A stretch of DNA of 64,000 bases, taken from positions 62,001 through 126,000 of the forward strand of contig NZ_JAOEIY010000002.1 of NCBI RefSeq assembly GCF_025966695.1. The letters run 5' to 3'. Every line of letters starts with the position of its first letter. Within the stretch, counting starts at the first letter, position 1. The stretch is from Stutzerimonas sp. S1 (GTDB lineage Bacteria > Pseudomonadota > Gammaproteobacteria > Pseudomonadales > Pseudomonadaceae). Below, piece by piece: positions 52,042 through 61,244 of the stretch. The notes under the pieces were generated by a model. It searched no databases. It was given only the letters and a program-made list of their open reading frames with translations, and was not told the origin of the DNA. Both the position numbers and the translations under genes were made by a program.

Positions 52042-52149
52042 CGGCGGCTTCCGGAGCGCAACAGGGTCGGGTCATACAACGCTATTCGAGGGCTGCAGAC
52101 AAGTCGATGCCGGCGACCAGTCCTGGCACCGATACGCCTGTCGCTGCGG

Positions 52150-52803
52150 CTACTGCTCCCAATCGTGTGGGCAGTCTTTGCAGCCTTCCATATTGGTTCC
52201 CTGGAACGTTGCGTAATGCCGTCGGGCTCCGGTCAGGATGGCATCGGCGAGGTTGGCATCGTTGAGCTTGGCTTCCTGCAGGTTGGCATCGGTGAGGTCC
52301 GCGCCCATGAGGTCGGCCTTGCTCAGCCAGGTCATTTCCAGGTCGGCGGCGCGCAGGGTGCTGCGTTGCATCTTCGCGCCGCTCAGGCGGGCGAACTCGA
52401 GGTAGGCACCGGTGAGATCGGCGCCCTTGAACTGCGTGGCCTGGGCGAACAGCCCCCAGCCCTGTATGGCGATCAGCCGGGCATCGGTGACGTTGGCCAG
52501 GCGCAGATTGGCCTGCTGCAGGCTGGCGCGGTTGAGGGTGGCGCCGCTGAGATCGGCCTTTTCCAGATTGGCCAGGTCGAGATTGGCGTGGCGCAGGTTG
52601 GCGCCGGAGAGGTTGGCCCCGGCGAGGTTGATGCGGCGCAGGTCCTGATTGCTGAGATCGGCGCCGCGCAGGTCAGCGTTCGCACATTGGCTGTCGGGCA
52701 GGAGCACGCAGCCGTTGATGGTCAGCGGGCCATCATCAGCCGCGAAGACAGCAGCGCTGGTGAACAGGGCCAGTGGCAGTAACAGGCGGCAAGGGGTGTT
52801 CAT
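52150..52803 (-). CDS. periplasmic pentapeptide repeat protein
   Basis: This 217-residue protein has a signal peptide ending VFAAD and about 25 A(D/N)Lxx repeats from residue 42 to 195, the right-handed quadrilateral helix. The C-terminus has CKDC. A gene of this kind lies beside the PQQ ethanol dehydrogenase gene in other pseudomonads. Its role is unknown. It lies 161 bp after exaA on the same strand; a hairpin (GTGCCCGC-GTGGTG-GCGGGCAC, 52936-52957) between them may attenuate or end the exaA transcript. Confidence 0.87.
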   Translation of the reverse strand: MNTPCRLLLPLALFTSAAVFAADDGPLTINGCVLLPDSQCANADLRGADLSNQDLRRINLAGANLSGANLRHANLDLANLEKADLSGATLNRASLQQANLRLANVTDARLIAIQGWGLFAQATQFKGADLTGAYLEFARLSGAKMQRSTLRAADLEMTWLSKADLMGADLTDANLQEAKLNDANLADAILTGARRHYATFQGTNMEGCKDCPHDWEQ

Positions 52804-52964
52804 GGGCAGTCACCTGGGGCAGGGCAGGAATGAAAAGCGGTCGCGCGGCGTTTCTGCCCTGTCGACGAGAGCGCCAACCCGAGCCGGCTGGGCCAGGGAT
52901 GCCACGCGAACCGCTGTACCTTGAGAGCGTGAGGTGTGCCCGCGTGGTGGCGGGCACGGCTGAC

Positions 52965-54824
52965 TCAACGCTTGGCGGTCTTCTTCTCCCAATCCGGCAG
53001 CTTGAACACCCAGAAGGAACCGCCCTGGGCGACCGGCTTGGTCAGCACGGCCATGTCGCCGCCCCACAGCGGCACGGCGCCGCCGTAACCGACCGTCACG
53101 CCGATGTACTGCTCGCCGTCCTGTTCCCAGGTGATCGGCGGGGAGATGACGCCGCTGCCGGTCTGGAATTTCCACAGCTCGTCGCCGGTCTTGGCGTCGA
53201 AGGCCTTGAGATAGCCGTCGCTGGTGCCGGTGAAAACCAGATTGCCCTTGGTCGCGAGCACTCCGGCCCACAGCGGCAGCTTTTCCTTATGCTCCCAGGC
53301 GATCTGGCCGGTGGTGGGGTTCATGGCGCGCAGGATGCCGACGTGATCGTCATACATGCGCTTGATGCGGAAGCCCTGGCCGAGATAGGCCGAGCCCTTC
53401 TTGTAGCTGACTTCCTCGGTCCAGTAGTCCTCCTTCCAGTGGTTGGCCGGCACATAGAACAGGCCGGTGTCCTGGCTGTAGGCCATGGGGTTCCAGTTCT
53501 TGCCACCGAGGAAGGGCGGCGAGACTTCCACCGACTTGCCGTGCTTCTCGCCCGGCTCCGGTTTGGGCGGGCGCTGGCCTTCGTTCTCGACCGGTCGGCC
53601 GGTTTTCAGGTCGATGTGGCTGGCCCAGGTGATGCCATCGACGAAGGGGAAGGCGTTCTGCAGCTTGCCGTCCTTGCGGTCGACGACATAGAAGAAGCCG
53701 TTACGGTCGGCGTGGGCCGTGGCTTTCACCGTCTTGCCGTTCTTGTCCTTGTAGTCGAACAGCACCAGCTCGTTGTTGCCGGAGAAGTCCCAGGCGTCGT
53801 TCGGCGTGTGCTGATAGAACCATTTCACTTCGCCGGTGCTCGGGTCGACGCCGACCTGGCCGGAGGTGTAGAGGCTGTCGTAGTTCTTCGGATCGCCACC
53901 GTCGCTGGTGCGCGCCCAGCCGTTCCACGGTGCCGGGTTGCCGGCGCCGACGATGATGGTGTTGGTTTCCGGGTCGAAGCTCGCACTCTGCCACGGGGCG
54001 CCGCCGCCCTGGCTCCAGGCTTCCTTCTTGCCGGTTGGCGAGTTGGGATCGTCCGGCCAGGAGGGCGCCTTGATGTCGCCGGTCGGCGTGCTCTCCTTGC
54101 CGTTCAGGCGGCCCATGTGACCTTCGACGAAGGGGCGCATCCAGACTTCATCGCCGGTATCCGGATCACGGGCGAACAGCTTGCCGACGACGCCGAACTC
54201 GTCGCCCGAGCTGCCGTGCACCAGCAGCACCTTGCCGGTCTTGGCATCTTTCACCAGCGTGGGTGCACCGGTCATGGTGTAGCCGGCGCCGTGATCGCCG
54301 AACTTCTTGTTCCAGACGACCTTGCCGGTGTCCTTGTTCAGCGCCACGACACGGGCGTCGAGGGTGCCGAAGTAGATCTTGTCGCCATAGATGGCGGCGC
54401 CGCGGTTGACCACGTCGCAGCACGGGCGGATGTCGTCGGGCAGGCGATGGGCGTAGGACCACAGGCGCTTGCCGGTCTTGGCATCCAGGGCGAACACGCG
54501 CGAGTAGGAGCCGGTCACGTAGATCACGCCGTCATGGACGATGGCCTGGGATTCCTGCCCGCGCTGCTTCTCGTCGCCGAAGGAGAATGACCAGGCAGGG
54601 GTGAGCTTGAACACGTTCTTGTCGTTGACCTGGGCCAGCGGACTCCAGCGCTGGGCGCTGGTGCCCAGGCCGTACTGCAGGACGTTCTCGGTAGACAGGT
54701 GGTCGTTGGCGATGTCTTCCCAGCTGACGGTCTTGGCCTGGGCGTTACCGGCCAGCGCGAGGCTGCCGAGGAGCACGGCGAGGGCGAGCGGGCGGGTTGT
54801 ACCGGGGTGCGATCTTGTTGTCAT
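52965..54824 (-). CDS. exaA: PQQ-dependent ethanol dehydrogenase (quinoprotein, Ca type)
   Basis: This 619-residue periplasmic enzyme oxidises ethanol and other alcohols to aldehydes and passes electrons to cytochrome c550. It has a signal peptide ending AQAK and an eight-bladed propeller. The vicinal disulfide pair is in RPCCDVV near residue 135 and the catalytic Asp in NDAWDFSGNNE near 345. Ser at two places after the catalytic Asp marks the calcium-dependent form; lanthanide enzymes such as PedH carry Asp there. It is divergent from exaB. Both promoter motifs of the region lie upstream, and an AAGGGAA ribosome site precedes the ATG. Confidence 0.95.
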   Translation of the reverse strand: MTTRSHPGTTRPLALAVLLGSLALAGNAQAKTVSWEDIANDHLSTENVLQYGLGTSAQRWSPLAQVNDKNVFKLTPAWSFSFGDEKQRGQESQAIVHDGVIYVTGSYSRVFALDAKTGKRLWSYAHRLPDDIRPCCDVVNRGAAIYGDKIYFGTLDARVVALNKDTGKVVWNKKFGDHGAGYTMTGAPTLVKDAKTGKVLLVHGSSGDEFGVVGKLFARDPDTGDEVWMRPFVEGHMGRLNGKESTPTGDIKAPSWPDDPNSPTGKKEAWSQGGGAPWQSASFDPETNTIIVGAGNPAPWNGWARTSDGGDPKNYDSLYTSGQVGVDPSTGEVKWFYQHTPNDAWDFSGNNELVLFDYKDKNGKTVKATAHADRNGFFYVVDRKDGKLQNAFPFVDGITWASHIDLKTGRPVENEGQRPPKPEPGEKHGKSVEVSPPFLGGKNWNPMAYSQDTGLFYVPANHWKEDYWTEEVSYKKGSAYLGQGFRIKRMYDDHVGILRAMNPTTGQIAWEHKEKLPLWAGVLATKGNLVFTGTSDGYLKAFDAKTGDELWKFQTGSGVISPPITWEQDGEQYIGVTVGYGGAVPLWGGDMAVLTKPVAQGGSFWVFKLPDWEKKTAKR

Positions 54825-54914
54825 GGTTGCGATTCCCTTGGTCGATTCGGACGAGGCCGCCGTCTGCCGGTGGCCTGGCGATACGAATAGTGGGAGTGCC
54901 CCTGCGCGCGCCGA

Positions 54915-54953
54915 TACGGAAAAGCTCCCGCGGATGCCGGGAATCCTTCCCGA
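54915..54953 (-). promoter_or_regulatory. tandem CGGGAA palindromes upstream of exaA
   Basis: On the minus strand TCGGGAAGGATTCCCGG (54953-54937) and GCGGGAGCTTTTCCGTA (54931-54915) are centred 22 bp apart. This equals the arrangement before the TonB receptor, and the bases between and after are partly conserved as well (GGCA...; TCGG-GC). Likely EraR site. Confidence 0.8.
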
Positions 54954-54983
54954 CCCCCGCTGAATTGGCCTTGCTACCAGTGG

Positions 54984-55023
54984 GGTGCCAAAGGTGCTGG
55001 AAAAACCCAGTACCAAGGGAGGA
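54984..55023. promoter_or_regulatory. two TACC-dyad-like elements in the exaA-exaB region
   Basis: GGTGCCAAAGGTGCT (54984-54998) and AGTACCAAGGGAGGA (55009-55023) are spaced 25 bp and match the recurring consensus partly (10 and 13 of 15). They lie about 113-150 bp upstream of exaB. ErbR control of exaB is known in P. aeruginosa. Confidence 0.5.
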
Positions 55024-55135
55024 GATGCAGGCATCCAAAGCAGGATTCTGCCGATCCGACTGCGCCGCCAACATGACCACCATGCGCTCCGATGGGGGCT
55101 GCCTTGCACAGGTTCTCGAATAGAGGGTGGTAGTC

Positions 55136-55573
55136 ATGAACAACAAGATCTTTTTGCGCTCACTGCTGGCAGCGGGTGTTCTGGGTATGTCGGGCCTGGC
55201 TCTGGCGCATGGCGACGTGACGCCGCAGGCGGTTGATACCAAGGGCCTGCCGTCGCTTGGCGAGGAGTGGGTCGACGAGAATCCCTACCGCGCGCCGAGC
55301 GAGCATCACGACGTCGCCGTGCAGATCGGCTCCTCCGCCTACAACCAGAACTGCGCCCGCTGCCATGGTCTGGAAGCCATCTCCGGCGGTATCGCCCCGG
55401 ACCTGCGTGAGCTGGAAGCCAGCTACGACGGCGATGAGTGGTTCAAGGAGCGCGTCATCAACGGCGCGGTGCGTGACGGTGCGGTGTACATGCCGCGTAT
55501 GGCCGACACCCTCAGCCAGGAAGCGCTGTGGGCGATCCGTACCTATATCGAAAGCGAAGCGGCCAAGCAGTGA
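55136..55573 (+). CDS. exaB: cytochrome c550, electron acceptor of ethanol dehydrogenase
   Basis: This 145-residue protein has a signal peptide ending LALAH, haem motif CARCH near residues 72-76 and axial Met in VYMPRM. It accepts electrons from ExaA in the periplasm. The ATG has an AGAGGGTGG sequence upstream. Its stop overlaps the next gene's ATG by one base. Confidence 0.92.
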   Translation: MNNKIFLRSLLAAGVLGMSGLALAHGDVTPQAVDTKGLPSLGEEWVDENPYRAPSEHHDVAVQIGSSAYNQNCARCHGLEAISGGIAPDLRELEASYDGDEWFKERVINGAVRDGAVYMPRMADTLSQEALWAIRTYIESEAAKQ

Positions 55574-56487
55574 TGCGCCTCCGCCGCTGGCTCGTCGCGC
55601 TGTGCCTGTCGGCCTGCTGCGCGCTGGCGCAGGCGGACGTGGTGCGGGTGCGTGCCTACGACGACATCATCGCCTCGGGCGTGCTCAAGGTGGCGATGTA
55701 CCAGGACTTCCCGCCGTACAGTTTCGCGGTCGACGGTCAGCCTCGCGGTGTCGATGTCGACATGGCGCGCGGGCTGGCGGAAGGCCTCGGCCTCAAGCTG
55801 GAAGTGCTGTGGGTCGCGCCGGACGAAACGCTGGATGATGACCTGCGCAACTTCATCTGGAAGGGCCATTACCTGCGGCCCAACGTGCTCGCCGACGTGA
55901 TGTTGCGCGTGCCGTATGACCGCGAGTTCTCCTACAAGCGCAACGAGCTGGGCGAGCTGATCAACGAACTGGTGGTGATGTTCGGCCCTTATCAGCGCGA
56001 GCGCTGGCAGGCCGCGTTCGATGATCGCCGGTTGCAGGAAATACCGAGCGTGGCGGTATTTCAGTACCACCCGGTGGGTGTCGAGGTCGAGAGCGTGCCG
56101 TCGTTCTACCTTTCCTCGGTATTCGGCGGGCGCATGAGCAAGATGCTGCATCACTATCCCAGCCCGCAGGCCGCGTTCGCCGCGATGCAGGCCGGCGAAG
56201 TGGACGCGACCATGGCCATGCGCGGGGAAATCGACTGGCTGCTCAAACAGGCCGACGACAGTCACCTGAAGCTGGCCGAGAACGCCTACCCGGACATGGG
56301 CAAGCAGGTGTGGGACCTGGGCATGGCCGTACACGAGTCCAACCGTCAGCTGGCCTATGCACTGGAAGGTGTGCTCGAGCCGCTGATCAAGGACGGCCGG
56401 CTGGAGAAGATTTACGCCAGCTATGGGCTGCGCTACGAGTTGCCAGGGCTGTATCAGGATGTCGAGAACGAGATGGCCGAGCGCTAA
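55573..56487 (+). CDS. quinoprotein-associated periplasmic solute-binding protein
   Basis: This 304-residue protein has a signal peptide ending LAQAD and a family 3 solute-binding fold (LKVAMYQDFPPYSFAVDGQPRGVDVDMARGLAEGLGLKLEVLW). It matches the binding proteins found beside quinoprotein dehydrogenases (TIGR03871, MxaJ/XoxJ relatives). Structures of that group suggest help in dehydrogenase activation or assembly rather than import. It is translationally coupled to exaB. Confidence 0.87.
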   Translation: MRLRRWLVALCLSACCALAQADVVRVRAYDDIIASGVLKVAMYQDFPPYSFAVDGQPRGVDVDMARGLAEGLGLKLEVLWVAPDETLDDDLRNFIWKGHYLRPNVLADVMLRVPYDREFSYKRNELGELINELVVMFGPYQRERWQAAFDDRRLQEIPSVAVFQYHPVGVEVESVPSFYLSSVFGGRMSKMLHHYPSPQAAFAAMQAGEVDATMAMRGEIDWLLKQADDSHLKLAENAYPDMGKQVWDLGMAVHESNRQLAYALEGVLEPLIKDGRLEKIYASYGLRYELPGLYQDVENEMAER

Positions 56488-56546
56488 GCGCTGCTCGCGC
56501 TATTCGAGTGTTCCACCAGTTGCCGGGCGCCGCCCCAGGAGTCGAG

Positions 56547-57296
56547 ATGTCCATCCGCGTACTGCTGTTGGCGCTGACGCTCAGCCAGGCCGGCAATCTC
56601 GTGGCCGGCGAGCCGGATCCTCTGCAGTCAGTAATGTGGGAATACCACCACAAGCACCTGCTGCATGGTGAACCCTACGTGTTTGACGAGCGGGTCAAGG
56701 TGCAGGTGCCACCGTTTGCCGAGGATGCCCGCCAGGTACCGGTGCATATCGACGCCCGAGCCCTCGGCGACGAGGTGGTGCGCATCGAGGCCTGGGCCGA
56801 CCTCAATCCCATTCCGCGCATCTTTACCTTTACCCCAGGCGACCAGGTCGCGCCGCTGGTGGCGATCCGCATCCGTGTGGAACAGGCGACGCCGATCCGC
56901 GCGGCCGTGCTGACGCGCGACGGCGTCTGGCACATGGGGGGCGCGAAGGTCGATGCCGCCGGGGGTGGTTGCACGGCGCCGAGCGTGGTGCGGGCCCAGC
57001 CCGGCTGGGAGGATCGCCTGGGCGAAGTGATCGGTGCGCGCTTCCCGCGCGGCGACTTCAGCCGGCTGCGCTTGCAGGTGTCGCACCCGATGGACAACGG
57101 CCTGGTCGGCGGCATTCCGGAGTTCTTCCTCAACCAGGCCGAGTTGCGTGACGCCGACGGCGAGGTACTGGCGACGCTGGAACTCTATCCGGCGGTCAGC
57201 GAGAACCCCAACCTGAGCCTGGAAGTCGAGGGCCGCCAGGACACCCGTCTGTGGCTACGCGACAACAACGGCAACGAGTTCGAGGCGGCGCTGTAG
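56547..57296 (+). CDS. quinoprotein-associated SoxYZ-like carrier protein
   Basis: This 249-residue protein has a signal peptide ending LVAGE. Its first half is SoxY-like and contains GGGCTAP near 140, with the single Cys that would carry the substrate. Its second half is SoxZ-like (RLRLQVSHPMDNGLVGG). It belongs to the fused SoxYZ-like family (TIGR04557) next to PQQ dehydrogenases. The cargo is not known. Confidence 0.85.
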   Translation: MSIRVLLLALTLSQAGNLVAGEPDPLQSVMWEYHHKHLLHGEPYVFDERVKVQVPPFAEDARQVPVHIDARALGDEVVRIEAWADLNPIPRIFTFTPGDQVAPLVAIRIRVEQATPIRAAVLTRDGVWHMGGAKVDAAGGGCTAPSVVRAQPGWEDRLGEVIGARFPRGDFSRLRLQVSHPMDNGLVGGIPEFFLNQAELRDADGEVLATLELYPAVSENPNLSLEVEGRQDTRLWLRDNNGNEFEAAL

Positions 57297-57329
57297 GTTC
57301 GCCCGCTTCATCCCAGCCAAGGAGACACC

Positions 57330-58262
57330 ATGCGCCTGTTCACCCTGATCCTCGCGTGCTGTCTGACGCTGCCGCTGCACGCCGAGCTGCGCTACAGCCT
57401 GCAGCCTAAGCAGATTGCCGAGGATGTCTGGCTGCTGGAAGGCTCGACCGACAACTTCGAGCAGCGCAACGGCGGCAACATCGTCAACACCGGCTTCATC
57501 GTCACCGAGGCGGGCGTGGTGGTGATCGACAGCGGTCCGTCCAGACGCTACGGCGAGGCCATGCGCGAAGCGATTGCGGGCGTCACCGACCGCCCGGTAA
57601 TCAAGCTGCTGCTCACCCACCATCACCCCGATCACGTGCTCGGCAACCAGGCGTTCGCCGATGTGCCCATCGCTGCGCTGGCCGGCACTACCGAGCTGCT
57701 GCGCGAGCAGGGCGACGCGATGGCGGAAAACATGTACCGGCTGGTGGGCGACTGGATGCGCGGCACCGAAGTGGTGTTGCCGGGTGAAACGTTGCAGCCT
57801 GGCGTGCTGGAAATCGGCGGGCACAGGCTGCGTCTGCTCGCCCTGCGCGGGCATACCGGCGCCGATCTGGCGGTGCTCGACGAGAACAGCGGCGTGCTGT
57901 TCGCCAGCGACATCCTTTTCTATCAGCGTGCACTGACCACGCCCAACAGTCCGGGGCTGGATGTTTGGCTGGCCGATCTCGACACACTGCAGGCCCAGCC
58001 GTGGAAGCTGTTGGTGCCCGGTCACGGGCCGGTCGCCAGTGACGATGCACCGTTCGTGCAGATGCGCGATTACCTCGTCTGGCTCGACAGTCTGCTGCGC
58101 GAGGCGGCGGCCAGCGGCGCCGACATGAACGAAGTGATCCACAGCCCGATCCCCGAGCGTTTCGCCGGCATCAGCCTGACCCGCTACGAGCTGATCCGCA
58201 GCGTCACGCATCTCTATCCGCAGTACGAGGCGCAGCAGCTGCAGCGCGTCGATCAGCAATAG
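57330..58262 (+). CDS. quinoprotein relay zinc metallohydrolase (MBL fold)
   Basis: This 310-residue protein has a signal peptide ending LHAEL and the metallo-beta-lactamase motif THHHPDH near 95-100. More ligands lie in RGHTGAD and FASDILFY. It matches the zinc hydrolase always paired with the SoxYZ-like carrier (TIGR04558). It probably releases a group bound to the carrier Cys. It follows the carrier gene by 33 nt. Confidence 0.87.
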   Translation: MRLFTLILACCLTLPLHAELRYSLQPKQIAEDVWLLEGSTDNFEQRNGGNIVNTGFIVTEAGVVVIDSGPSRRYGEAMREAIAGVTDRPVIKLLLTHHHPDHVLGNQAFADVPIAALAGTTELLREQGDAMAENMYRLVGDWMRGTEVVLPGETLQPGVLEIGGHRLRLLALRGHTGADLAVLDENSGVLFASDILFYQRALTTPNSPGLDVWLADLDTLQAQPWKLLVPGHGPVASDDAPFVQMRDYLVWLDSLLREAAASGADMNEVIHSPIPERFAGISLTRYELIRSVTHLYPQYEAQQLQRVDQQ

Positions 58263-58274
58263 CCGATCGGCACG

Positions 58275-59741
58275 TCAGGCGCGGCGCATCGACCAGTAGC
58301 TGCGGCGGAACAGGTCGCGTTCGCCCAGCAGCACCACACCCAGCGCAAAGCCGGCCAGCACCAGCGCGATGTACAGGCACAGTTCGATGAAGCCCTGCGG
58401 CTCGGGCAGCCAGTGCAGCGCCACCGCCAGTGCCGCAGCGGTTGCCGCCCAGCGCAGCAGCAGGGCGATGCCCAAGCCCTTGGGCGATGCCCGGTAGACG
58501 TACAAGCCCATGAACAGGGCCTGCAACATCGCGCCGCTGGAGAAGGCGATGGCCAGCCCCTCGGCGCCGTAAGACCGGTAGAGCACGGCGTCGAGGCTAA
58601 TGGTCAGCGCCGAGCTGATCAGCGTGATGACCAGGAACAACCGGGCCTGGTGCTGGGCGAGCAGGGCACGGCCCCAGAGCAGCGCAAGCCCCATCGCCGG
58701 CAGGCCGAGCGCGTAGATGATCACCAGCGAGGCCGTGGCGCTGGTCTGCGCGGCGCCGAACTGGCCGCGCTCCAGCAGCACGGCGACCACGGTGTCCGGG
58801 AACGAGCAGAGCACCACAGCGGCCGGCACGAGGAACAGCAGCGTCGCCAGCAGGCCCTTGCGGATTACCGCCGCGTGACCGCTGTGGTCGTTGTCGTTCC
58901 AGCTCGCCGAGAATTGCGGGAACAGCACCGAGAGCACCGACATCGCGTACAGCGTCAGCGGAATGGTGACGATGCGGAAGGCGAACGAGAGCATGGTGAT
59001 GCTGCCTTCATCGAGGAACGAGGCGAACATTCGCTCGGCCAGGATGCATGCCTGCTGCGCCCCGGCCGCCAGCAGTACCGGCGCGAAGGCCAGGCCAAAG
59101 GCACTGCCGTGTCCCTCGGTCGATACGGCTGCTTCGCCGCGCAGATAGGCCAGCCGCCGATGCTGCATAAGGATCAGCCCCAGCTGCGGCAACAGCATGC
59201 CGATGAAGATCACCATCCCGGTGGGCTGGAACAGCAGGATGCCGATGATCGCTCCGGCATTGAGCAGCACGGTGCGCGTCATCGGCAGGATGAACACGTT
59301 ATCCATGTTGAGCAGCGCGCCCTGGCAGTACAGCGTCGCCTGCACGGCGATCAGCAGCGCGCCGACGCAGAACACCAGCTGCCCGGTTGCCACCTGCTCG
59401 GTGCTCCAGCCCGGCGCCAGCAGGTTGAGGATCCAGTAACTGGCGACGATGACCAGCGCACTGGCGGCCACGCCCAGCAGCATCACGCGCCAGTACAGCC
59501 AGCGGCTGACCGACTCGAACAGCACCTCGGACTGGCTGCGTAGCTTCTGCAGGTAGGGAATCATGGCATCGCGCAGAGCGAGGCCGAGAAAGTTCTCGAA
59601 GAACAGCGGCAGGATCAACGCCACGAAAATCAGGTCGGCTTCCCAGCTGAGGCCAAAGGCCCGGGCGATGAACAGATCGCGCAGAAATCCGAGCAGAAAA
59701 CTGGCTACGGTCAACGCCAGGATGACCAGTGATGCATTCAT
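58275..59741 (-). CDS. MurJ/MOP-type lipid flippase-like membrane protein
   Basis: This 488-residue protein has about 13-14 hydrophobic helices. The first helices (SFLLGFLRDLFIARAFGLSWEAD and FFENFLGLALRDAMIPYLQ) match the MurJ family of the MOP superfamily, which flips lipid-linked precursors. It is probably not the essential MurJ because it stands alone and lacks several Arg of the MurJ cavity that I would expect. It is convergent with the zinc hydrolase gene with a 12-bp gap. Confidence 0.78.
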   Translation of the reverse strand: MNASLVILALTVASFLLGFLRDLFIARAFGLSWEADLIFVALILPLFFENFLGLALRDAMIPYLQKLRSQSEVLFESVSRWLYWRVMLLGVAASALVIVASYWILNLLAPGWSTEQVATGQLVFCVGALLIAVQATLYCQGALLNMDNVFILPMTRTVLLNAGAIIGILLFQPTGMVIFIGMLLPQLGLILMQHRRLAYLRGEAAVSTEGHGSAFGLAFAPVLLAAGAQQACILAERMFASFLDEGSITMLSFAFRIVTIPLTLYAMSVLSVLFPQFSASWNDNDHSGHAAVIRKGLLATLLFLVPAAVVLCSFPDTVVAVLLERGQFGAAQTSATASLVIIYALGLPAMGLALLWGRALLAQHQARLFLVITLISSALTISLDAVLYRSYGAEGLAIAFSSGAMLQALFMGLYVYRASPKGLGIALLLRWAATAAALAVALHWLPEPQGFIELCLYIALVLAGFALGVVLLGERDLFRRSYWSMRRA

Positions 59742-60002
59742 TCCTTGATCCTGTAGCAGGCCACCCTGTGGTGGTCCGGTAATGCGACACGCAAGCGTTC
59801 AGCGGAGCGGCGTGCCTGGGACAGTTCCGTCTGCCAGGGCTGGCCCCTGGTCGAACGCTACATAGACTGGGCGGATGCGGCATGGTTCCGGGCGCATGTC
59901 GCGGGGCAGACAAGCGTCGATACGTAAAAATGCCGTAAATCCCCTTTGCGAGCCGAGCGCGACTGCTTAAGGTTCACGCTCCTTTCCAAGCGAACTCAGT
60001 TC

Positions 60003-61244
60003 ATGTCCGTCGCTCAATCCTCTCCTGCTGCTTCCCGTCGTCGCTGGCTGATCATCAGCCTTGCCGTACTGGCCATTGCCTTGCTGACCTGGTGGTTGTG
60101 GCCGAGCCCTTCGGCGAAGCCCCCCCAGATGGGCGGGCGTCCGGGTTTCGGCGCGTTCAGCGGGCCGGTGCCGGTGCGCGTGACGACGGTGAAGCAGGGT
60201 GAGTTCGAGGTGTTCTACAAGGCGCTCGGCACGGTGACGCCGCTGAACACGGTCAATGTGCGCAGCCGCGTCGGCGGCGAGCTGGTCGAGGTGCGCTTCG
60301 AAGAGGGTCAGCGGGTCAAGGCTGGTGAGCTGCTGGCGGTGATCGACCCGCGGCCATACAAGGTCGCCCTGCAGCAGGCCGAAGGCACGCTGCAGCAGAA
60401 TCGCGCGCTGCTGCAGAACGCCCAGGTCGACCTTGAGCGCTATCGCGGCCTGTATGCCGACGACAGCATCGCCAAGCAGACGCTCGATACCCAGCAGGCG
60501 CTGGTCAACCAGTACCAGGGCACGCTGGCGGCCAACCAGGCGGCAGTCAACGAAGCCAAGCTCAACCTGGAGTTCACCCAGATTCGCGCGCCGATCGACG
60601 GCCGCCTTGGCCTGCGCCAGCTCGACGTCGGCAACCTGGTGTCGGCCAGCGATACCACGCCGCTGGTGGTGATCACCCAGACCCAACCGATGGCCGTGAC
60701 TTTCACCCTGCCCGAAGGTGACCTGCCGACAGTGCTGACGCGGTTTCGTCAGGGCGCCGAGCTGGGCGTGCAGGCCTGGGATCGTGGTGAGCGGCTGCTG
60801 TTCGGCGAAGGTGTGCTGGAGAGTCTCGACAACCAGATCGACGCCGCCACCGGCACGCTCAAGCTCAAGGCGCGTTTCGATAACGAAAGCGAAATGCTCA
60901 TCCCCAACCAGTTCGTCAACGTGCGCCTGCGGGTCGAAACCCTCAAAGACGCCACGCTGATCCCCTCGGCGGCACTGCAGTTCGGTTCGCGCGGCAACTT
61001 CGCCTATGTGGTCGGCGCGGACAGCAAGGTGCAGCTGCGCAGCGTCGAAGTCGGCCCGAGCAATGGCGAGACCACGGTGATCACCCAGGGGCTGACGGCG
61101 GGTGAGCGTATCGTCATGGAAGGCACCGATCGCCTGCGCGATGGCAGCGAGGTGGAGGTCGTCGACCGCGCGACCATGGCCGAAGAGGCGGCGCAGCAAC
61201 CCAAGGTGGGTGGTGAGAATGCCGGGGAGCGCCCGGCGCGATGA
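60003..61244 (+). CDS. muxA: RND efflux periplasmic adaptor, MuxA/MdtA-like
   Basis: This 413-residue membrane fusion protein has one N-terminal hydrophobic helix (about 15-35). Lipoyl half-motifs ([32 protein letters not shown]), a coiled-coil hairpin of about 60 residues and a beta barrel follow. It links the RND pump to an outer membrane channel. It overlaps the pump gene by 4 nt (ATGA). The closest known arrangement is muxABC-opmB of P. aeruginosa. Confidence 0.9.
   Translation: MSVAQSSPAASRRRWLIISLAVLAIALLTWWLWPSPSAKPPQMGGRPGFGAFSGPVPVRVTTVKQGEFEVFYKALGTVTPLNTVNVRSRVGGELVEVRFEEGQRVKAGELLAVIDPRPYKVALQQAEGTLQQNRALLQNAQVDLERYRGLYADDSIAKQTLDTQQALVNQYQGTLAANQAAVNEAKLNLEFTQIRAPIDGRLGLRQLDVGNLVSASDTTPLVVITQTQPMAVTFTLPEGDLPTVLTRFRQGAELGVQAWDRGERLLFGEGVLESLDNQIDAATGTLKLKARFDNESEMLIPNQFVNVRLRVETLKDATLIPSAALQFGSRGNFAYVVGADSKVQLRSVEVGPSNGETTVITQGLTAGERIVMEGTDRLRDGSEVEVVDRATMAEEAAQQPKVGGENAGERPAR

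Larger units (their letters stand above)
54825..55135. other. divergent exaA-exaB promoter region
   Basis: This 311-bp region holds the tandem CGGGAA palindromes near exaA and two TACC-dyad-like elements nearer exaB (54984-54998 and 55009-55023). No gene is present. Confidence 0.7.
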
